A stretch of DNA of 64,000 nt, from the NCBI GenBank assembly GCA_031551965.1, contig JAVBMW010000016.1, positions 40,598 through 104,597 of the forward strand, given 5' to 3'. The notes beneath the pieces were generated by a model, which had not been told where the DNA came from, ran no database searches, and saw nothing but the letters and a program-made list of their open reading frames with translations. Numbering within the stretch: the stretch's first letter is position 1; each line of letters begins with the position of its first letter. A program made the position numbers and the translations under genes. Source of the DNA: CALVGQ01 sp031551965 (GTDB taxonomy: Bacteria; Bacillota_I; Bacilli_A; Erysipelotrichales; Erysipelotrichaceae). This document shows positions 15,520 to 24,682 of the stretch, piece by piece.

Positions 15520-16535
15520 CTTATAGAGAAATAATTGATGCACAAATGTCTGAACTACCAGAATCAATGAGCTGGTGGCCGAATTATTTTTATCATTTCA
15601 CAAATATTGAAAATGCTATAGGAATTATTAGTAGAGACTGGATATATAGTAGACAAGATGCTGTTGTTTTAGATGTTATGAAAACGGATAATGCTAGTCA
15701 ATCAGTTATGTCTGAAACATCTGGTTTAATAAAGAAATATGCTCGCCTTTATTTTAGACCTTTAACACCTACTCAATATAATAATGAAGGTTATAAACCT
15801 GTACATACTAGAAGGTATCGTGATGCTAATTGTGCATTTCCGGTATTCTTTGTTTTGGATGCAGAAAGTATTTTGAATCAAAAAGACACTCAATTTTCTC
15901 CAGTTAGTTGTGCTGGGAAACAAATTCTTAATTTATTTTCGGGAGAGGATTCATATGCTAAATTGCCTTTTAAGAAAATATATAATGTTGGGCCAATACA
16001 AAATATTGATAGAGAAGACATAGTAAGGCATAGACAAGCAGAGGTTTTAAATGAATTTGGGTTTTCTTTGCATAATTCTTTAAAAAGTATTGTATGTCGT
16101 AGCATTGCGGAAAAGCAAACATTATTGTATTTATTAAATAAGTTTCACCCAAATAAATTCGAGCAATATCGAAGTTTAATTAAATTTTCTCCTGAGCAAA
16201 ATTTATTTTTCAATAATGGAGTTTTTATAAAAAATATTGTATATTTCGATGGAAAAATTACAGTAGTTTTAAATGAAATACGAAAGCGGATCAAAAAACA
16301 AGAAAGCATTGGAAATGATTTTATAGTTGAAACCACCTTAGAATACATTGATGAATTAGGAAACTATGTGGGATATGAACATTTCATAAAATCTTTTAAT
16401 TATGCGAATACCCAATATGGATTTTATAATCTCTCAAAACCGGATAATGCTATTTATGTTATCGTAGAAATACGTTTTGACAACAATCTTATGTACAATA
16501 ATTTGCTAAACTTAAGTGATGAAATTGTAATTTAA
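15516..16535 (+). CDS. darT: DarT-like ssDNA thymidine ADP-ribosyltransferase toxin
   Basis: A 339-residue protein whose first 205 residues match the DarT family: PNYFYHFTNIENAIGII, YARLYFRPLTPTQY, CAFPVFFVLDAESIL and IVRHRQAEVLNEFGF with catalytic Glu176. DarT transfers ADP-ribose from NAD to thymine in single-stranded DNA and is reversed by DarG. The remaining 130 residues form an extra C-terminal region not usual for the toxin. ATG 15516 overlaps the antitoxin stop, so the pair is translationally coupled with antitoxin first. All catalytic motifs look intact. Confidence 0.82.
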   Translation: MTYREIIDAQMSELPESMSWWPNYFYHFTNIENAIGIISRDWIYSRQDAVVLDVMKTDNASQSVMSETSGLIKKYARLYFRPLTPTQYNNEGYKPVHTRRYRDANCAFPVFFVLDAESILNQKDTQFSPVSCAGKQILNLFSGEDSYAKLPFKKIYNVGPIQNIDREDIVRHRQAEVLNEFGFSLHNSLKSIVCRSIAEKQTLLYLLNKFHPNKFEQYRSLIKFSPEQNLFFNNGVFIKNIVYFDGKITVVLNEIRKRIKKQESIGNDFIVETTLEYIDELGNYVGYEHFIKSFNYANTQYGFYNLSKPDNAIYVIVEIRFDNNLMYNNLLNLSDEIVI

Positions 16536-16692
16536 TATTAAAGAAAAGTCTATTAGAAAAGCTCATCACTTATATTCAACTGTTTTGTTTCTATTATCTA
16601 CTTTAGATGGAACTTATTCTAATGTAGATTTTTTCTATTGTTGCCTTAGAGTATATTCTATGAATTTAAACTAATACTAAAGATAGTTAAAG

Positions 16693-16721
16693 TTGAAATA
16701 TAAAAACTATAGGTTGATAAT
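16693..16721 (+). promoter_or_regulatory. Promoter of the NagZ-like gene
   Basis: TTGAAA at 16693-16698 and GATAAT at 16716-16721 are 17 bases apart. A strong AAGGAGTG site follows at about 16730-16737. Confidence 0.55.
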
Positions 16722-16744
16722 ATTAAAGGAAGGAGTGATTTATT

Positions 16745-18472
16745 TTGAAGAAATATTTTCTGTTTCTCATTGTTTTATCTTGTTTAGTTGGATGCTCAGT
16801 AAAGAAGCAAGAAGATGAAGTAGAAGTGATCAGTTTGCCAGAGAATACTGAAGAAACTAGTTCTAACAAAATTGAAGAAGTTTTATCCAAATTAACGATA
16901 TCCCAAAAAGTAGGTCAATTATTTTTTGTTTGTTTAGAAGGCGATGAAGTGAATCAATCGATCCTCGATTTTTTAAATGATACAGAAGTTGGAAATATAA
17001 TTTTATTCAAAAAGAACATTACTTCTAAAGATCAACTAGTACAGTTTAATCAAACTTTAAGTAAAAAAATAGTAGAAAATACAACTGTCTATCCATTTAT
17101 TTCAATTGATCAAGAAGGCGGCGATGTTACACGAATCCAAAAAGAAGCGGTGATTTATCCGTCGAATATGGCAGTGAGTGCAGCTCAGGCAACTTCTTAT
17201 CCTGAATCAATGGGTGAAAGTATGGCTAAAGAGCTGACATCACTCGGAATTAATTTCAATTTTGCACCAGTGGTGGACGTGAATAGTAATCCGGATAACC
17301 CAGTAATCAAAAATCGTTCCTACTCTGACGATCCTTATGTAGTCGCTCAATATGCATTAGGCATGATCGAAGGATTACAACGAGGTGGGGTTTTAAGTAG
17401 TGTTAAACATTTTCCAGGGCATGGTAATACACAAACAGATTCTCATTTTGGTCTTCCAGTAATAGATAAAAGTTTAGATGAATTGAAACAAATGGAATTG
17501 ATCCCTTTTCAAAAAGCAATTGATTTTGGAGTTGATGCGGTTATGATGGCGCATATCCTTTTCCCGCAAATTGAACAAAATGAAATTCCTGCAACATTAT
17601 CAAAAACAATTATTCAAGACTTATTACGTAAAGAAATGGGATTTGATGGTATTGTTATTACTGATAGTATGAGAATGGATGCGATTTCAAAATTCTTTGG
17701 TGAAGCTGAAGGATCCATTCAAGCAATCAATGCAGGGGTAGACATGGTGATCTTAGGCACTGGTAAAATTAGTGAAGATAATCTAGTTGTTCAAAAAGAA
17801 GCAATTTTAGCAGTAAGAAAAGCTGTAGAAGATGGAACGATTTCTGAAGATGTATTAGACGAACATGTAAGAAGAATATTAATTGAAAAAGAAAAATTAG
17901 GCTTGTTGGATCAAGCCACAACGGGTGAGTTTACTGTTTATCAAACTTCTCAAGAAAAAGCAGAAATGATCAGTCGAAAAAGTATTACATTAATGAAAGA
18001 TGAAATTTCATTGCCTTTTGATTTAACTAAAAAGATTTTATTTATATCGACGAAAACGGGTATGCTTTTAGATGAAGAAGCTACAAGCCTCAGTGATGAA
18101 AATACCTTTGCATATTTAGGAGCTAAAGTCTTTGGTCAAGACTATAAGATAATTGATGGAAACCCAAATACAAAACAATCAAATGAGATATTAACGATTG
18201 TAGATAATTATGATTTAGTGGTGATTGCGAGTGGAAACAGTACAACTAATGCGAATCAAAAGAATTTAATTGAAAAAATAACGGAAAAAAAAGATGTGAT
18301 CTTAATATTATTGAATATTCCTTATGATGCTCGTTCATTTCCAAATGCTAAAACAATTATTTGTGGATATGAATATACGCCATTATCAGTGAAAAGTATA
18401 CTTGATAGTTTAAAAACCGGAGTTTTTTATGGAGTCTTACCTGTTAGGGTGGATGGATTTAGTAAAGATTAG
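16745..18472 (+). CDS. Lipoprotein glycoside hydrolase family 3 (beta-N-acetylhexosaminidase-like)
   Basis: A 575-residue surface lipoprotein with a signal peptide and lipobox LVGC (Cys17). The catalytic domain has DQEGGDVTR, KHFPGHGNTQTDSHFGLP (the His/Asp loop of NagZ-type enzymes) and ITDSMRMDAI containing the aspartate nucleophile. Such enzymes remove N-acetylglucosamine from peptidoglycan fragments; outside the cell this would be wall recycling. About 170 C-terminal residues form a second alpha/beta domain. The start is TTG 16745, seven bases after GGAGTG; no ATG fits. Confidence 0.85.
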   Translation: MKKYFLFLIVLSCLVGCSVKKQEDEVEVISLPENTEETSSNKIEEVLSKLTISQKVGQLFFVCLEGDEVNQSILDFLNDTEVGNIILFKKNITSKDQLVQFNQTLSKKIVENTTVYPFISIDQEGGDVTRIQKEAVIYPSNMAVSAAQATSYPESMGESMAKELTSLGINFNFAPVVDVNSNPDNPVIKNRSYSDDPYVVAQYALGMIEGLQRGGVLSSVKHFPGHGNTQTDSHFGLPVIDKSLDELKQMELIPFQKAIDFGVDAVMMAHILFPQIEQNEIPATLSKTIIQDLLRKEMGFDGIVITDSMRMDAISKFFGEAEGSIQAINAGVDMVILGTGKISEDNLVVQKEAILAVRKAVEDGTISEDVLDEHVRRILIEKEKLGLLDQATTGEFTVYQTSQEKAEMISRKSITLMKDEISLPFDLTKKILFISTKTGMLLDEEATSLSDENTFAYLGAKVFGQDYKIIDGNPNTKQSNEILTIVDNYDLVVIASGNSTTNANQKNLIEKITEKKDVILILLNIPYDARSFPNAKTIICGYEYTPLSVKSILDSLKTGVFYGVLPVRVDGFSKD

Positions 18473-18474
18473 TA

Positions 18475-18503
18475 TTGAAATTGTGAAAAGAAAAACGTAT
18501 AAT
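18475..18503 (+). promoter_or_regulatory. Promoter of the uracil permease gene
   Basis: TTGAAA (18475-18480) and TATAAT (18498-18503) are 17 bases apart. It begins right at the end of the upstream hydrolase gene and puts the PyrR-binding site just inside the transcript. Confidence 0.75.
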
Positions 18504-18515
18504 GTTTTCAGCGAA

Positions 18516-18601
18516 GGTCCTTTAAATTATTCCGAGAGAATAATAAGGCAGAAAACCTGAAGATTTTAATTAGGTATTCAAGGCCCTTTATGGGCTTTTT
18601 T
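18516..18601 (+). promoter_or_regulatory. PyrR-dependent attenuator (pyrimidine control)
   Basis: CCTTTAA (18519-18525), a stem ATTAT/ATAAT (18526-18530 and 18540-18544) with loop TCCGAGAGA, and AAGG (18545-18548) reproduce the PyrR-binding anti-antiterminator of pyr operons. It is followed by an intrinsic terminator, AAGGCCC to GGGCTTTTTTT (18580-18602). With UMP/UTP-bound PyrR the terminator should form and shut off the permease gene. Confidence 0.85.
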
Positions 18602-18634
18602 TGTGGGGCTTAGCTGGAAAAGGGGATTATTGCA

Positions 18635-19921
18635 ATGTCAGAGAAAAAAGATTTGATTTTAGATGTTAACGACAAACCAGATTTTGGTACATGGATTTTC
18701 TTGAGTTTTCAACATGTTTTCGCAATGTTTGGAGCTACAATTTTAGTTCCGATTCTTACAGGTTTTCCTATTTCGGTTGCCTTATTTGCATCAGGGCTTG
18801 GAACAGTGATTTATTCATTTATCACTAAATTCAAAGTTCCAGTTTATTTAGGTTCTTCATTTGCCTATATATCTGCAGTTATTATTGCAGTGCAAGCGAT
18901 GGGTGGAGATGTAAGTGCCTCTCAAACAGGATTGATTTTAGTAGGGCTTATTTATGCTGGAGTTGCGATCATAATTAATTTTATTGGGACAAAATGGATT
19001 GATCGTATGCTTCCACCAATCGTAATTGGACCAATGATTGCGGTTATCGGGCTTGGTCTTGCAGGTTCTGCAATATCAAATGCAGGTTTTGTAGTTGGTG
19101 GCGATTGGAAAATGATGTTGGTCGCTATGTTTACATTTATATTGACAGCACTTGTATCAACAAAGGCAAAAGGTTTCTTTAAAATAATCCCATTCCTATG
19201 TGGAATTTTAGGAGGTTATTTATTTGCGTTAAGTTTAAATCTTGTTGATTTTTCCGGTGTGATCAATGTTTGGAACAATGCACCATTACATGGTATTATA
19301 GGTTTACCGGAGTTTATGTTTCCTTTTGCAGTACCAGGATTTGGACAATACAGTTTGTATTTTGGACCTGAAACGTTCGCTATTTTACCAGTGGCACTAG
19401 TAACGATTTCTGAGCATATTGGAGATCATTCAGTGTTAAGTAAAATTTGCGGTAGGGATTTTCTAAAAGATCCAGGTCTAAGCAAAACATTAATGGGTGA
19501 TGGAATTGCAACATCTGTCTCAGCATTACTTGGTGGACCAGCTAATACAACTTACGGTGAAAATACAGGTGTTATTGGAATGACTCGTGTTGCATCCGTT
19601 TGGGTAACAGTCGGAGCTGCATGTATCGCAATGATTCTTTCTTGTATACCACTGTTCTCTGCAATATTATCAACTATTCCAAGCTGTGTGCTTGGGGGAA
19701 TGTCAATTTTATTGTATGGGGTTATTGCCTCTAATGGTCTTCGTGTATTGATCGATAATCAAGTTGATTTTTCAAAACAACGTAACTTGATCGTTGCATC
19801 AGCGATGCTTGTAATTGGATTAGGCGGTGCCGTATTACCACTTGGAAATCTAGTTACTTTATCAGGAACTGCTTTATCAGCCACAGTTGGAATTATCTTA
19901 AACTTGATTTTACCAGAATAA
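18635..19921 (+). CDS. pyrP: Uracil permease (NCS2 nucleobase:cation symporter)
   Basis: A 428-residue permease with about 12 to 14 membrane segments. Family signatures are FQHVFAMFGATILVPIL near the N-terminus, the substrate-site helix ALVTISEHIGDH, and the GGPANTTYGENTGVIGMTR loop with the conserved ENTG. UraA-type uracil carriers share these. The PyrR attenuator upstream confirms pyrimidine rather than xanthine as substrate, since PyrR sites control uracil permease genes. A terminator follows, so it is monocistronic. Confidence 0.92.
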   Translation: MSEKKDLILDVNDKPDFGTWIFLSFQHVFAMFGATILVPILTGFPISVALFASGLGTVIYSFITKFKVPVYLGSSFAYISAVIIAVQAMGGDVSASQTGLILVGLIYAGVAIIINFIGTKWIDRMLPPIVIGPMIAVIGLGLAGSAISNAGFVVGGDWKMMLVAMFTFILTALVSTKAKGFFKIIPFLCGILGGYLFALSLNLVDFSGVINVWNNAPLHGIIGLPEFMFPFAVPGFGQYSLYFGPETFAILPVALVTISEHIGDHSVLSKICGRDFLKDPGLSKTLMGDGIATSVSALLGGPANTTYGENTGVIGMTRVASVWVTVGAACIAMILSCIPLFSAILSTIPSCVLGGMSILLYGVIASNGLRVLIDNQVDFSKQRNLIVASAMLVIGLGGAVLPLGNLVTLSGTALSATVGIILNLILPE

Positions 19922-19935
19922 TATTACAGAATTCT

Positions 19936-19957
19936 AAGGACCAGCAATGGTCCTTTT
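19936..19957 (+). terminator. Terminator of the uracil permease gene
   Basis: AAGGACC (19936-19942) pairs with GGTCCTT (19949-19955) around AGCAAT and is followed by a short T tract. Confidence 0.8.
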
Positions 19958-19984
19958 ATGATATGATTATTGGGGGATGATGTT

Positions 19985-20836
19985 GTGTTAGAATTACCTG
20001 AATTAATAATCATGACAAGGCAATTAAATGATTTGATTATCAATAAAAAAATTGTTGGTGTTGTTGTGAATCAAACAAAGAATAAGTTAGCGTTGGATTT
20101 TGATGATTCAAAAGAATATATGACTAAACTATTGAACGAATCAGTAAAAAAATGTGTTTGTTACGGAAGTTTTCTTGCAATTGAAACTGGAAATGTTGAA
20201 GTCATAATTCGCGAAGCATTAGAAGTCTCTTATCGCACAGATAAATATTTAATACCACCAAAACATCAGTTGCTTTTGAAGTTTCATGATCATACAAATT
20301 TGAGTTTTGTGATATCAGATACGGGGTTTCTAGCTTGTGCTAAAAGAAAAGATTTAAGAAAACTTGTGAAATATGATTGTGGAATAGATATTTTATCAAA
20401 AGAATTTACCTATTCAGAGTTTAAAAGAATTTTAACAATGAATAAGAATTGTATTACAGTTAAAGATTTTTTATTAGAAAATAAAAGCTTTTTCGGAATT
20501 GGTACTGGCGTGTGCCAAGATGTTCTGTATAATGCGCAGCTTCATCCAGAATCGATATTAGAATATCTTAATGAAGACAATCGTGTTTTATTTTTTAATT
20601 CAATAAAATTTACACTAAAACAAATGATCGATGAACAAGGAAGAGATACTGAAGTCAATGTGTTTGGTGAAAGAGGTGGTTATCCTACACTGATGTCAGA
20701 AAAAAGTTTTCGTCAGCCTTGTTATCATTGTGGAGTTCCCATAACTAAAATTTCTCATGTTGGAAGTGAAGATTATGTGTGTTTATATTGTCAAAAATTA
20801 ATTGTAGACAAAAAAAATAAAGTTAAGATTTTTTAG
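19985..20836 (+). CDS. Fpg/Nei-family protein lacking the catalytic proline
   Basis: A 283-residue relative of formamidopyrimidine-DNA glycosylase and endonuclease VIII. It begins MLELPELI, where active enzymes begin MPELPE or MPEGPE: the N-terminal proline nucleophile is replaced by leucine while the following glutamate is kept. The C-terminal zinc finger is present (CYHC ... CLYCQK), but the conserved arginine of that finger appears replaced (HVGSEDYVC). GTG 19985 is chosen because GGGGGA lies seven bases upstream. Similar MIELPE-type proteins occur in clostridia; DNA binding is likely, normal glycosylase chemistry is not. Confidence 0.75.
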   Translation: MLELPELIIMTRQLNDLIINKKIVGVVVNQTKNKLALDFDDSKEYMTKLLNESVKKCVCYGSFLAIETGNVEVIIREALEVSYRTDKYLIPPKHQLLLKFHDHTNLSFVISDTGFLACAKRKDLRKLVKYDCGIDILSKEFTYSEFKRILTMNKNCITVKDFLLENKSFFGIGTGVCQDVLYNAQLHPESILEYLNEDNRVLFFNSIKFTLKQMIDEQGRDTEVNVFGERGGYPTLMSEKSFRQPCYHCGVPITKISHVGSEDYVCLYCQKLIVDKKNKVKIF

Positions 20837-21629
20837 CTTTATTTTTTATAATAAACATTACAAAACTTATCGAAGCTAAAATGATACTAATCGTTTTCAA
20901 TGTTTGAAAAGTTTTAATTTTATTATCTACTTCGGATAAAGACTGATCAATATCCTGGCTTGCTAATTTGTCATTTTCGATGCTTGATCGTGCGATAACT
21001 TTAAATGAATCGGAATCAATAAGCGATAACTGCTTACTAAACAAAGTTCTTGAAGAACTCTGCTCAACTGTCAGATCACTACTTGTTTCTACTACAGTGG
21101 AACGAGGTAAAGATATATTCATTGTTATAGTACTTTCATTGATGGAATCAACTATTTTTGTTTCTAAGTTTTTAGGTAGTGTTGATATCGTACTGGTTTG
21201 AATGATTTTATCAAAATCTGATTTGATTTCAAAGACAAACAATTGTTCATAACTTTCAGCCTCACTATAAAGAGAAATTTCACTGAAAAAGCTGATTTCA
21301 GGATCGGTAAGCCAATTTTCGATTTGTGTATATGCTTCTGAATAATTTTTGTTTTTCTTTTTTAGTGACAAATTAAATTCTAAAGTGGAATCATTCATAG
21401 ATTTACGATACTCAAATCCATTTGTTTCATAGGATTTTGCAGTTGTATCAAAAAACTGAATAATTTGAATTTTTTCGTTTTCGCTTAAATTTTTGGTGTC
21501 AAAATCGATTTGATATTCAAGAACTGAAGTAAAATCTGGTTCTACTTTTACAGAAATATTTACACTTGCACAACCAGTCAGAAACATCATTAAAACAAGA
21601 ACCAAAAATAATTTAATTGATTTATTCAT
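20823..21629 (-). CDS. Lipoprotein with C-terminal membrane anchor (LppM-like)
   Basis: A 268-residue lipoprotein: signal peptide with lipobox FLTGCAS (Cys20), an extracytoplasmic domain rich in beta-strand-like and serine/threonine stretches, and a C-terminal transmembrane segment followed by KNKAKKS. The opening ASVNISVKVEPDFTSVLEYQIDFD resembles LppM-type domains, but I am not certain. Its start overlaps the end of the metalloprotease gene by eight bases, so the two are co-translated, and its tail overlaps the convergent Fpg-like gene by 14 bases. Confidence 0.65.
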   Translation of the reverse strand: MNKSIKLFLVLVLMMFLTGCASVNISVKVEPDFTSVLEYQIDFDTKNLSENEKIQIIQFFDTTAKSYETNGFEYRKSMNDSTLEFNLSLKKKNKNYSEAYTQIENWLTDPEISFFSEISLYSEAESYEQLFVFEIKSDFDKIIQTSTISTLPKNLETKIVDSINESTITMNISLPRSTVVETSSDLTVEQSSSRTLFSKQLSLIDSDSFKVIARSSIENDKLASQDIDQSLSEVDNKIKTFQTLKTISIILASISFVMFIIKNKAKKS

Positions 21630-22950
21630 TGTTTCCCTCCTTGAACTGAACTACAAGTGGATTGGATTTTCGAATCGTACCATTTGGAAATAATGCAGTT
21701 ACTACAAATGTTTTTTTGCCTTCATCAAATTCATCCTGCAACCAATGAATGTATTCAGTACCTTGAAAAGAGTATGTTCCAACATAAGCATAACAATCTT
21801 GATTTGATTTGACTGTTTTGATTGGATATATATAATAGTTATTTTCATCATAGCCAATAAGAGTATAGGTTACATCAAGATTTGGATAAGCATTATTCCA
21901 AGTGATTTTAAAATTGTCAAAACGAAGTTCACCAGTTGAACTCTGATAGGATCGTACTTGTTTCTCAATTTCTAAGTTGATCGCAACATAATCTGCAGGG
22001 AAATAAGAATATTGATTCGAGTTAATGAATTCATAATAATATTCTTGAAGCCCATCAATTTCATATGCCAAAGGGATCATCATATTTTCTTGGGGAATAG
22101 CATTATAAGATTCATTAAAATTACGATCTATTTTCTGAACCAACGCTTTTTCAATATCGATATAGTTGACGACATTTTTAGCGTTTGCTGAACCCATTAG
22201 TTGTACATAATCATCGGCAGCGATCTCAATCAAATACCAATGATGATTTTTTATATAATAAGTTTCGTCATTAAGCTCATTATCTAAAATTGCTTGGCTA
22301 GATAATCCACGTAGTTGTGCATATTTTTGATAACCCTCTTTATTATTAAACATGTAAGTAAAAGTATAGTGATGTCCATATTCATGACTCAACGTATTTG
22401 CCATACTTTTAACGGATGTGTTTGTATCTCCGTCATAAAGAGTAATAATTCCGATATCCTGAGGATAAAGTATTTTTGCATTCGGGTTTAAAGCAGGGAA
22501 ATCGAAGTAAAATTCAAAATTTTTGGATTCTCGAATATGAGTTCCTAATGCAGTTGGACTTGAATTGCCATAAACCCATATTTGATATAAAGAATTAATT
22601 TCATCTCCATGCTTATTTTTTAATAATTCATCATACAATTCAAGTAATTTTTCTTCATTCCATTGTTTAGTAGTACTGATCATATCAATTCCAAGTTCAG
22701 TTTCAACTCGAAATAAGATTTCTTCATTTGTATTATCTGATTGTGCATAGGCATCCAAAGCAGCTTTGTTGATAGTTGGGTTCATATTTAAGTTATTAAG
22801 AGTTTTATCAATATTAGATTGAGAAACAATCTGACCCTCTTTTCGCTGATTTATGATCTTCACTTGATTATCAAAATAGAAGAAACAAAACACAAAGAAA
22901 AGAACTAAAATTATATTTAACAATTTAATGTAGTTATTAAATATCTTCAT
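21622..22950 (-). CDS. Membrane-anchored zinc metalloprotease-like protein
   Basis: A 442-residue protein with one N-terminal transmembrane helix (about residues 10-27) and an outside-facing domain. A zinc motif HEXXH is visible as His189-Glu190-Tyr-Gly-His193 in LSHEYGHHYTF, and a candidate third ligand Glu242 lies in YLIEIAADDYVQ, 49 residues later. The last 100 residues look like a beta-sandwich, perhaps fibronectin-like. ATG 22950 follows GAGGG. It is paired with the LppM-like lipoprotein. I do not recognise a named peptidase family. Confidence 0.7.
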   Translation of the reverse strand: MKIFNNYIKLLNIILVLFFVFCFFYFDNQVKIINQRKEGQIVSQSNIDKTLNNLNMNPTINKAALDAYAQSDNTNEEILFRVETELGIDMISTTKQWNEEKLLELYDELLKNKHGDEINSLYQIWVYGNSSPTALGTHIRESKNFEFYFDFPALNPNAKILYPQDIGIITLYDGDTNTSVKSMANTLSHEYGHHYTFTYMFNNKEGYQKYAQLRGLSSQAILDNELNDETYYIKNHHWYLIEIAADDYVQLMGSANAKNVVNYIDIEKALVQKIDRNFNESYNAIPQENMMIPLAYEIDGLQEYYYEFINSNQYSYFPADYVAINLEIEKQVRSYQSSTGELRFDNFKITWNNAYPNLDVTYTLIGYDENNYYIYPIKTVKSNQDCYAYVGTYSFQGTEYIHWLQDEFDEGKKTFVVTALFPNGTIRKSNPLVVQFKEGNNE

Positions 22951-23040
22951 TTTTGAACCCTCACATTGATGACATAATACCATAATTTTATGATCACTGC
23001 CAGTTTAGTGTACGCGAAAAGTGTTTGAAGTAAACCCAAA

Positions 23041-23072
23041 TTTAAAAAAAGCATAGGAAAATCCTAAGCTTT
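23041..23072 (-). terminator. Terminator of the permease/amidohydrolase operon
   Basis: On the minus strand AAAGC plus TAGGA pairs with TCCTA plus GCTTT (one internal mismatch) and is followed by seven T residues. The stem overlaps the amidohydrolase stop codon. Confidence 0.75.
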
Positions 23073-24674
23073 GTATGTAATGGAACCACCTTTTATGGTA
23101 AGAAGTGGTGAAACATCTTTGATTTGAGAAGTAGCAAGTTCAAATAGATCTTCATCTAATAAAATTAAATCAGCATATTGACCTACTTCGAGAACACCTT
23201 TGTCATTTTCTTCAAAACTACAATATGCTGATCCAACAGTGTAGTCATATATTGCCGTTTGTACATCAATGCACTCTTGAGGCACAAATGGCTCAGTTTG
23301 GTTCAAATCACTTCTAGTAATAGCGCAATACATTGAAGCGAATGGGTTTAAATCTTCAACTGGAGCATCGGTACCATAGCTTACATGTAAATGAAGGTTT
23401 TCCATTGTTTTGAATGCATAAGAAGTGCTTGCCAGCTTTTCTCCAACTCGATCACAAACGATGTGTTTGTCGTAATGTAAGAAAATCGGTTGTACTAAAG
23501 CTAATACATCCATATCTTGAAATCTTTTTAAGAGTGGTAGATCGGTGATTTGACAATGAACGATTCCGTGACGAAGGGTGTTTCCATCCGCTTGATTAAA
23601 CACCTTTTGATAACTATCAAGAACTTGTTCAATTGCTCCGTCACCGATCGCATGAACGACAACTTGGAAATTGTGTTCTTGAGCTCGTTTTACAAGTTCA
23701 TCACTTTGTGCCTGTGTTAAAGTCCTGATTCCAATTTCATTTGGATCATCATAATACGGATTTCTCATTAAAGCAGTACGAGCACCTAAAGAACCATCAA
23801 CGAAAAGTTTTAGCGGACCGATTTTGAAATTAGAATTACCTTGACCAAAAGTATAGCCTTGGTTTAAAAAGTAATCAAATGATTCAATTTCCGTAAAACA
23901 ACATTGCAAATTAACACGAACTGGTAGTAGTCCATCCTCTGCAAGTTCACGATATGCTTGAATTACCATCTCATAATTTGGATTGCTACTTGAGACATCG
24001 TTGGTTTGAACAGAAGTAAGACCTTTGCTTGCGGCATATCCAGCAGCAGTTAAAATAGTCTTTTTAATGTCTTCTAAGGTTTCTGGTTTTTGAAGCTTAG
24101 TTAAATAAACGCTAGCGTTTTCTCTAAATATTCCAGTAGGGTAGCCATTTTCTTCACGGTCGATTTGACCACCTTCGACTTCAGGAGTATTTTCATCGAT
24201 ACCTGCAAGTTGAAGTGTTAAGCTGTTACATACCATAATATGACCACAAGCTCTGCGGAATACAATTGGATGAGTCGTTGATATCATATCAAGATCATGG
24301 CGAGTTGGTAAACGGTGTTCATCTGTAAAGTAATCTTGGTTCCAACCCATTCCCCCAATAAATTGCCCATCTTCTGGTTTATGAGTATCAATAAAATGCT
24401 TTCCTCGCCCAATAAGTTCTTGGATCGAAGTTACGCCATACAATACAACGTTTTGCAATAGCTGACCAACCATCAATAAATGCTGATGGGAATCATTTAA
24501 ACCAGGAATGATCAAATGATTGTCGGCATCAATGCAGTTAGTGGATGGTTCTTTAAGTTTTAAAATTTCTTCATTTGTACCCACAGAATCAATGAGTCCA
24601 TTTTTTAAGGCTATCGCTTCTGAAAAGGAACCATCTTTTCTTAATATTTTTGCGTTATATATAATCATATCCAT
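23064..24674 (-). CDS. Amidohydrolase family 3 protein (YtcJ-like)
   Basis: A 536-residue metal-dependent hydrolase. The pattern NHLIIPGLNDSHQHLL holds the first metal ligands (HXH), VVHAIGDGA supplies another histidine, and YGTDAPVEDLNPF the catalytic aspartate region near the C-terminus. YtcJ-like proteins hydrolyse amides or exoenzyme-type C-N bonds; natural substrates are mostly unknown. It follows the permease in the lysine-riboswitch transcript, so an imported lysine-containing amide or derivative is an attractive inferred substrate. A GTG at 24683 would sit too close to the ribosome binding site, so ATG 24674 is given. Confidence 0.8.
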   Translation of the reverse strand: MDMIIYNAKILRKDGSFSEAIALKNGLIDSVGTNEEILKLKEPSTNCIDADNHLIIPGLNDSHQHLLMVGQLLQNVVLYGVTSIQELIGRGKHFIDTHKPEDGQFIGGMGWNQDYFTDEHRLPTRHDLDMISTTHPIVFRRACGHIMVCNSLTLQLAGIDENTPEVEGGQIDREENGYPTGIFRENASVYLTKLQKPETLEDIKKTILTAAGYAASKGLTSVQTNDVSSSNPNYEMVIQAYRELAEDGLLPVRVNLQCCFTEIESFDYFLNQGYTFGQGNSNFKIGPLKLFVDGSLGARTALMRNPYYDDPNEIGIRTLTQAQSDELVKRAQEHNFQVVVHAIGDGAIEQVLDSYQKVFNQADGNTLRHGIVHCQITDLPLLKRFQDMDVLALVQPIFLHYDKHIVCDRVGEKLASTSYAFKTMENLHLHVSYGTDAPVEDLNPFASMYCAITRSDLNQTEPFVPQECIDVQTAIYDYTVGSAYCSFEENDKGVLEVGQYADLILLDEDLFELATSQIKDVSPLLTIKGGSITYKA

Positions 24675-24682
24675 ATTGTTCA

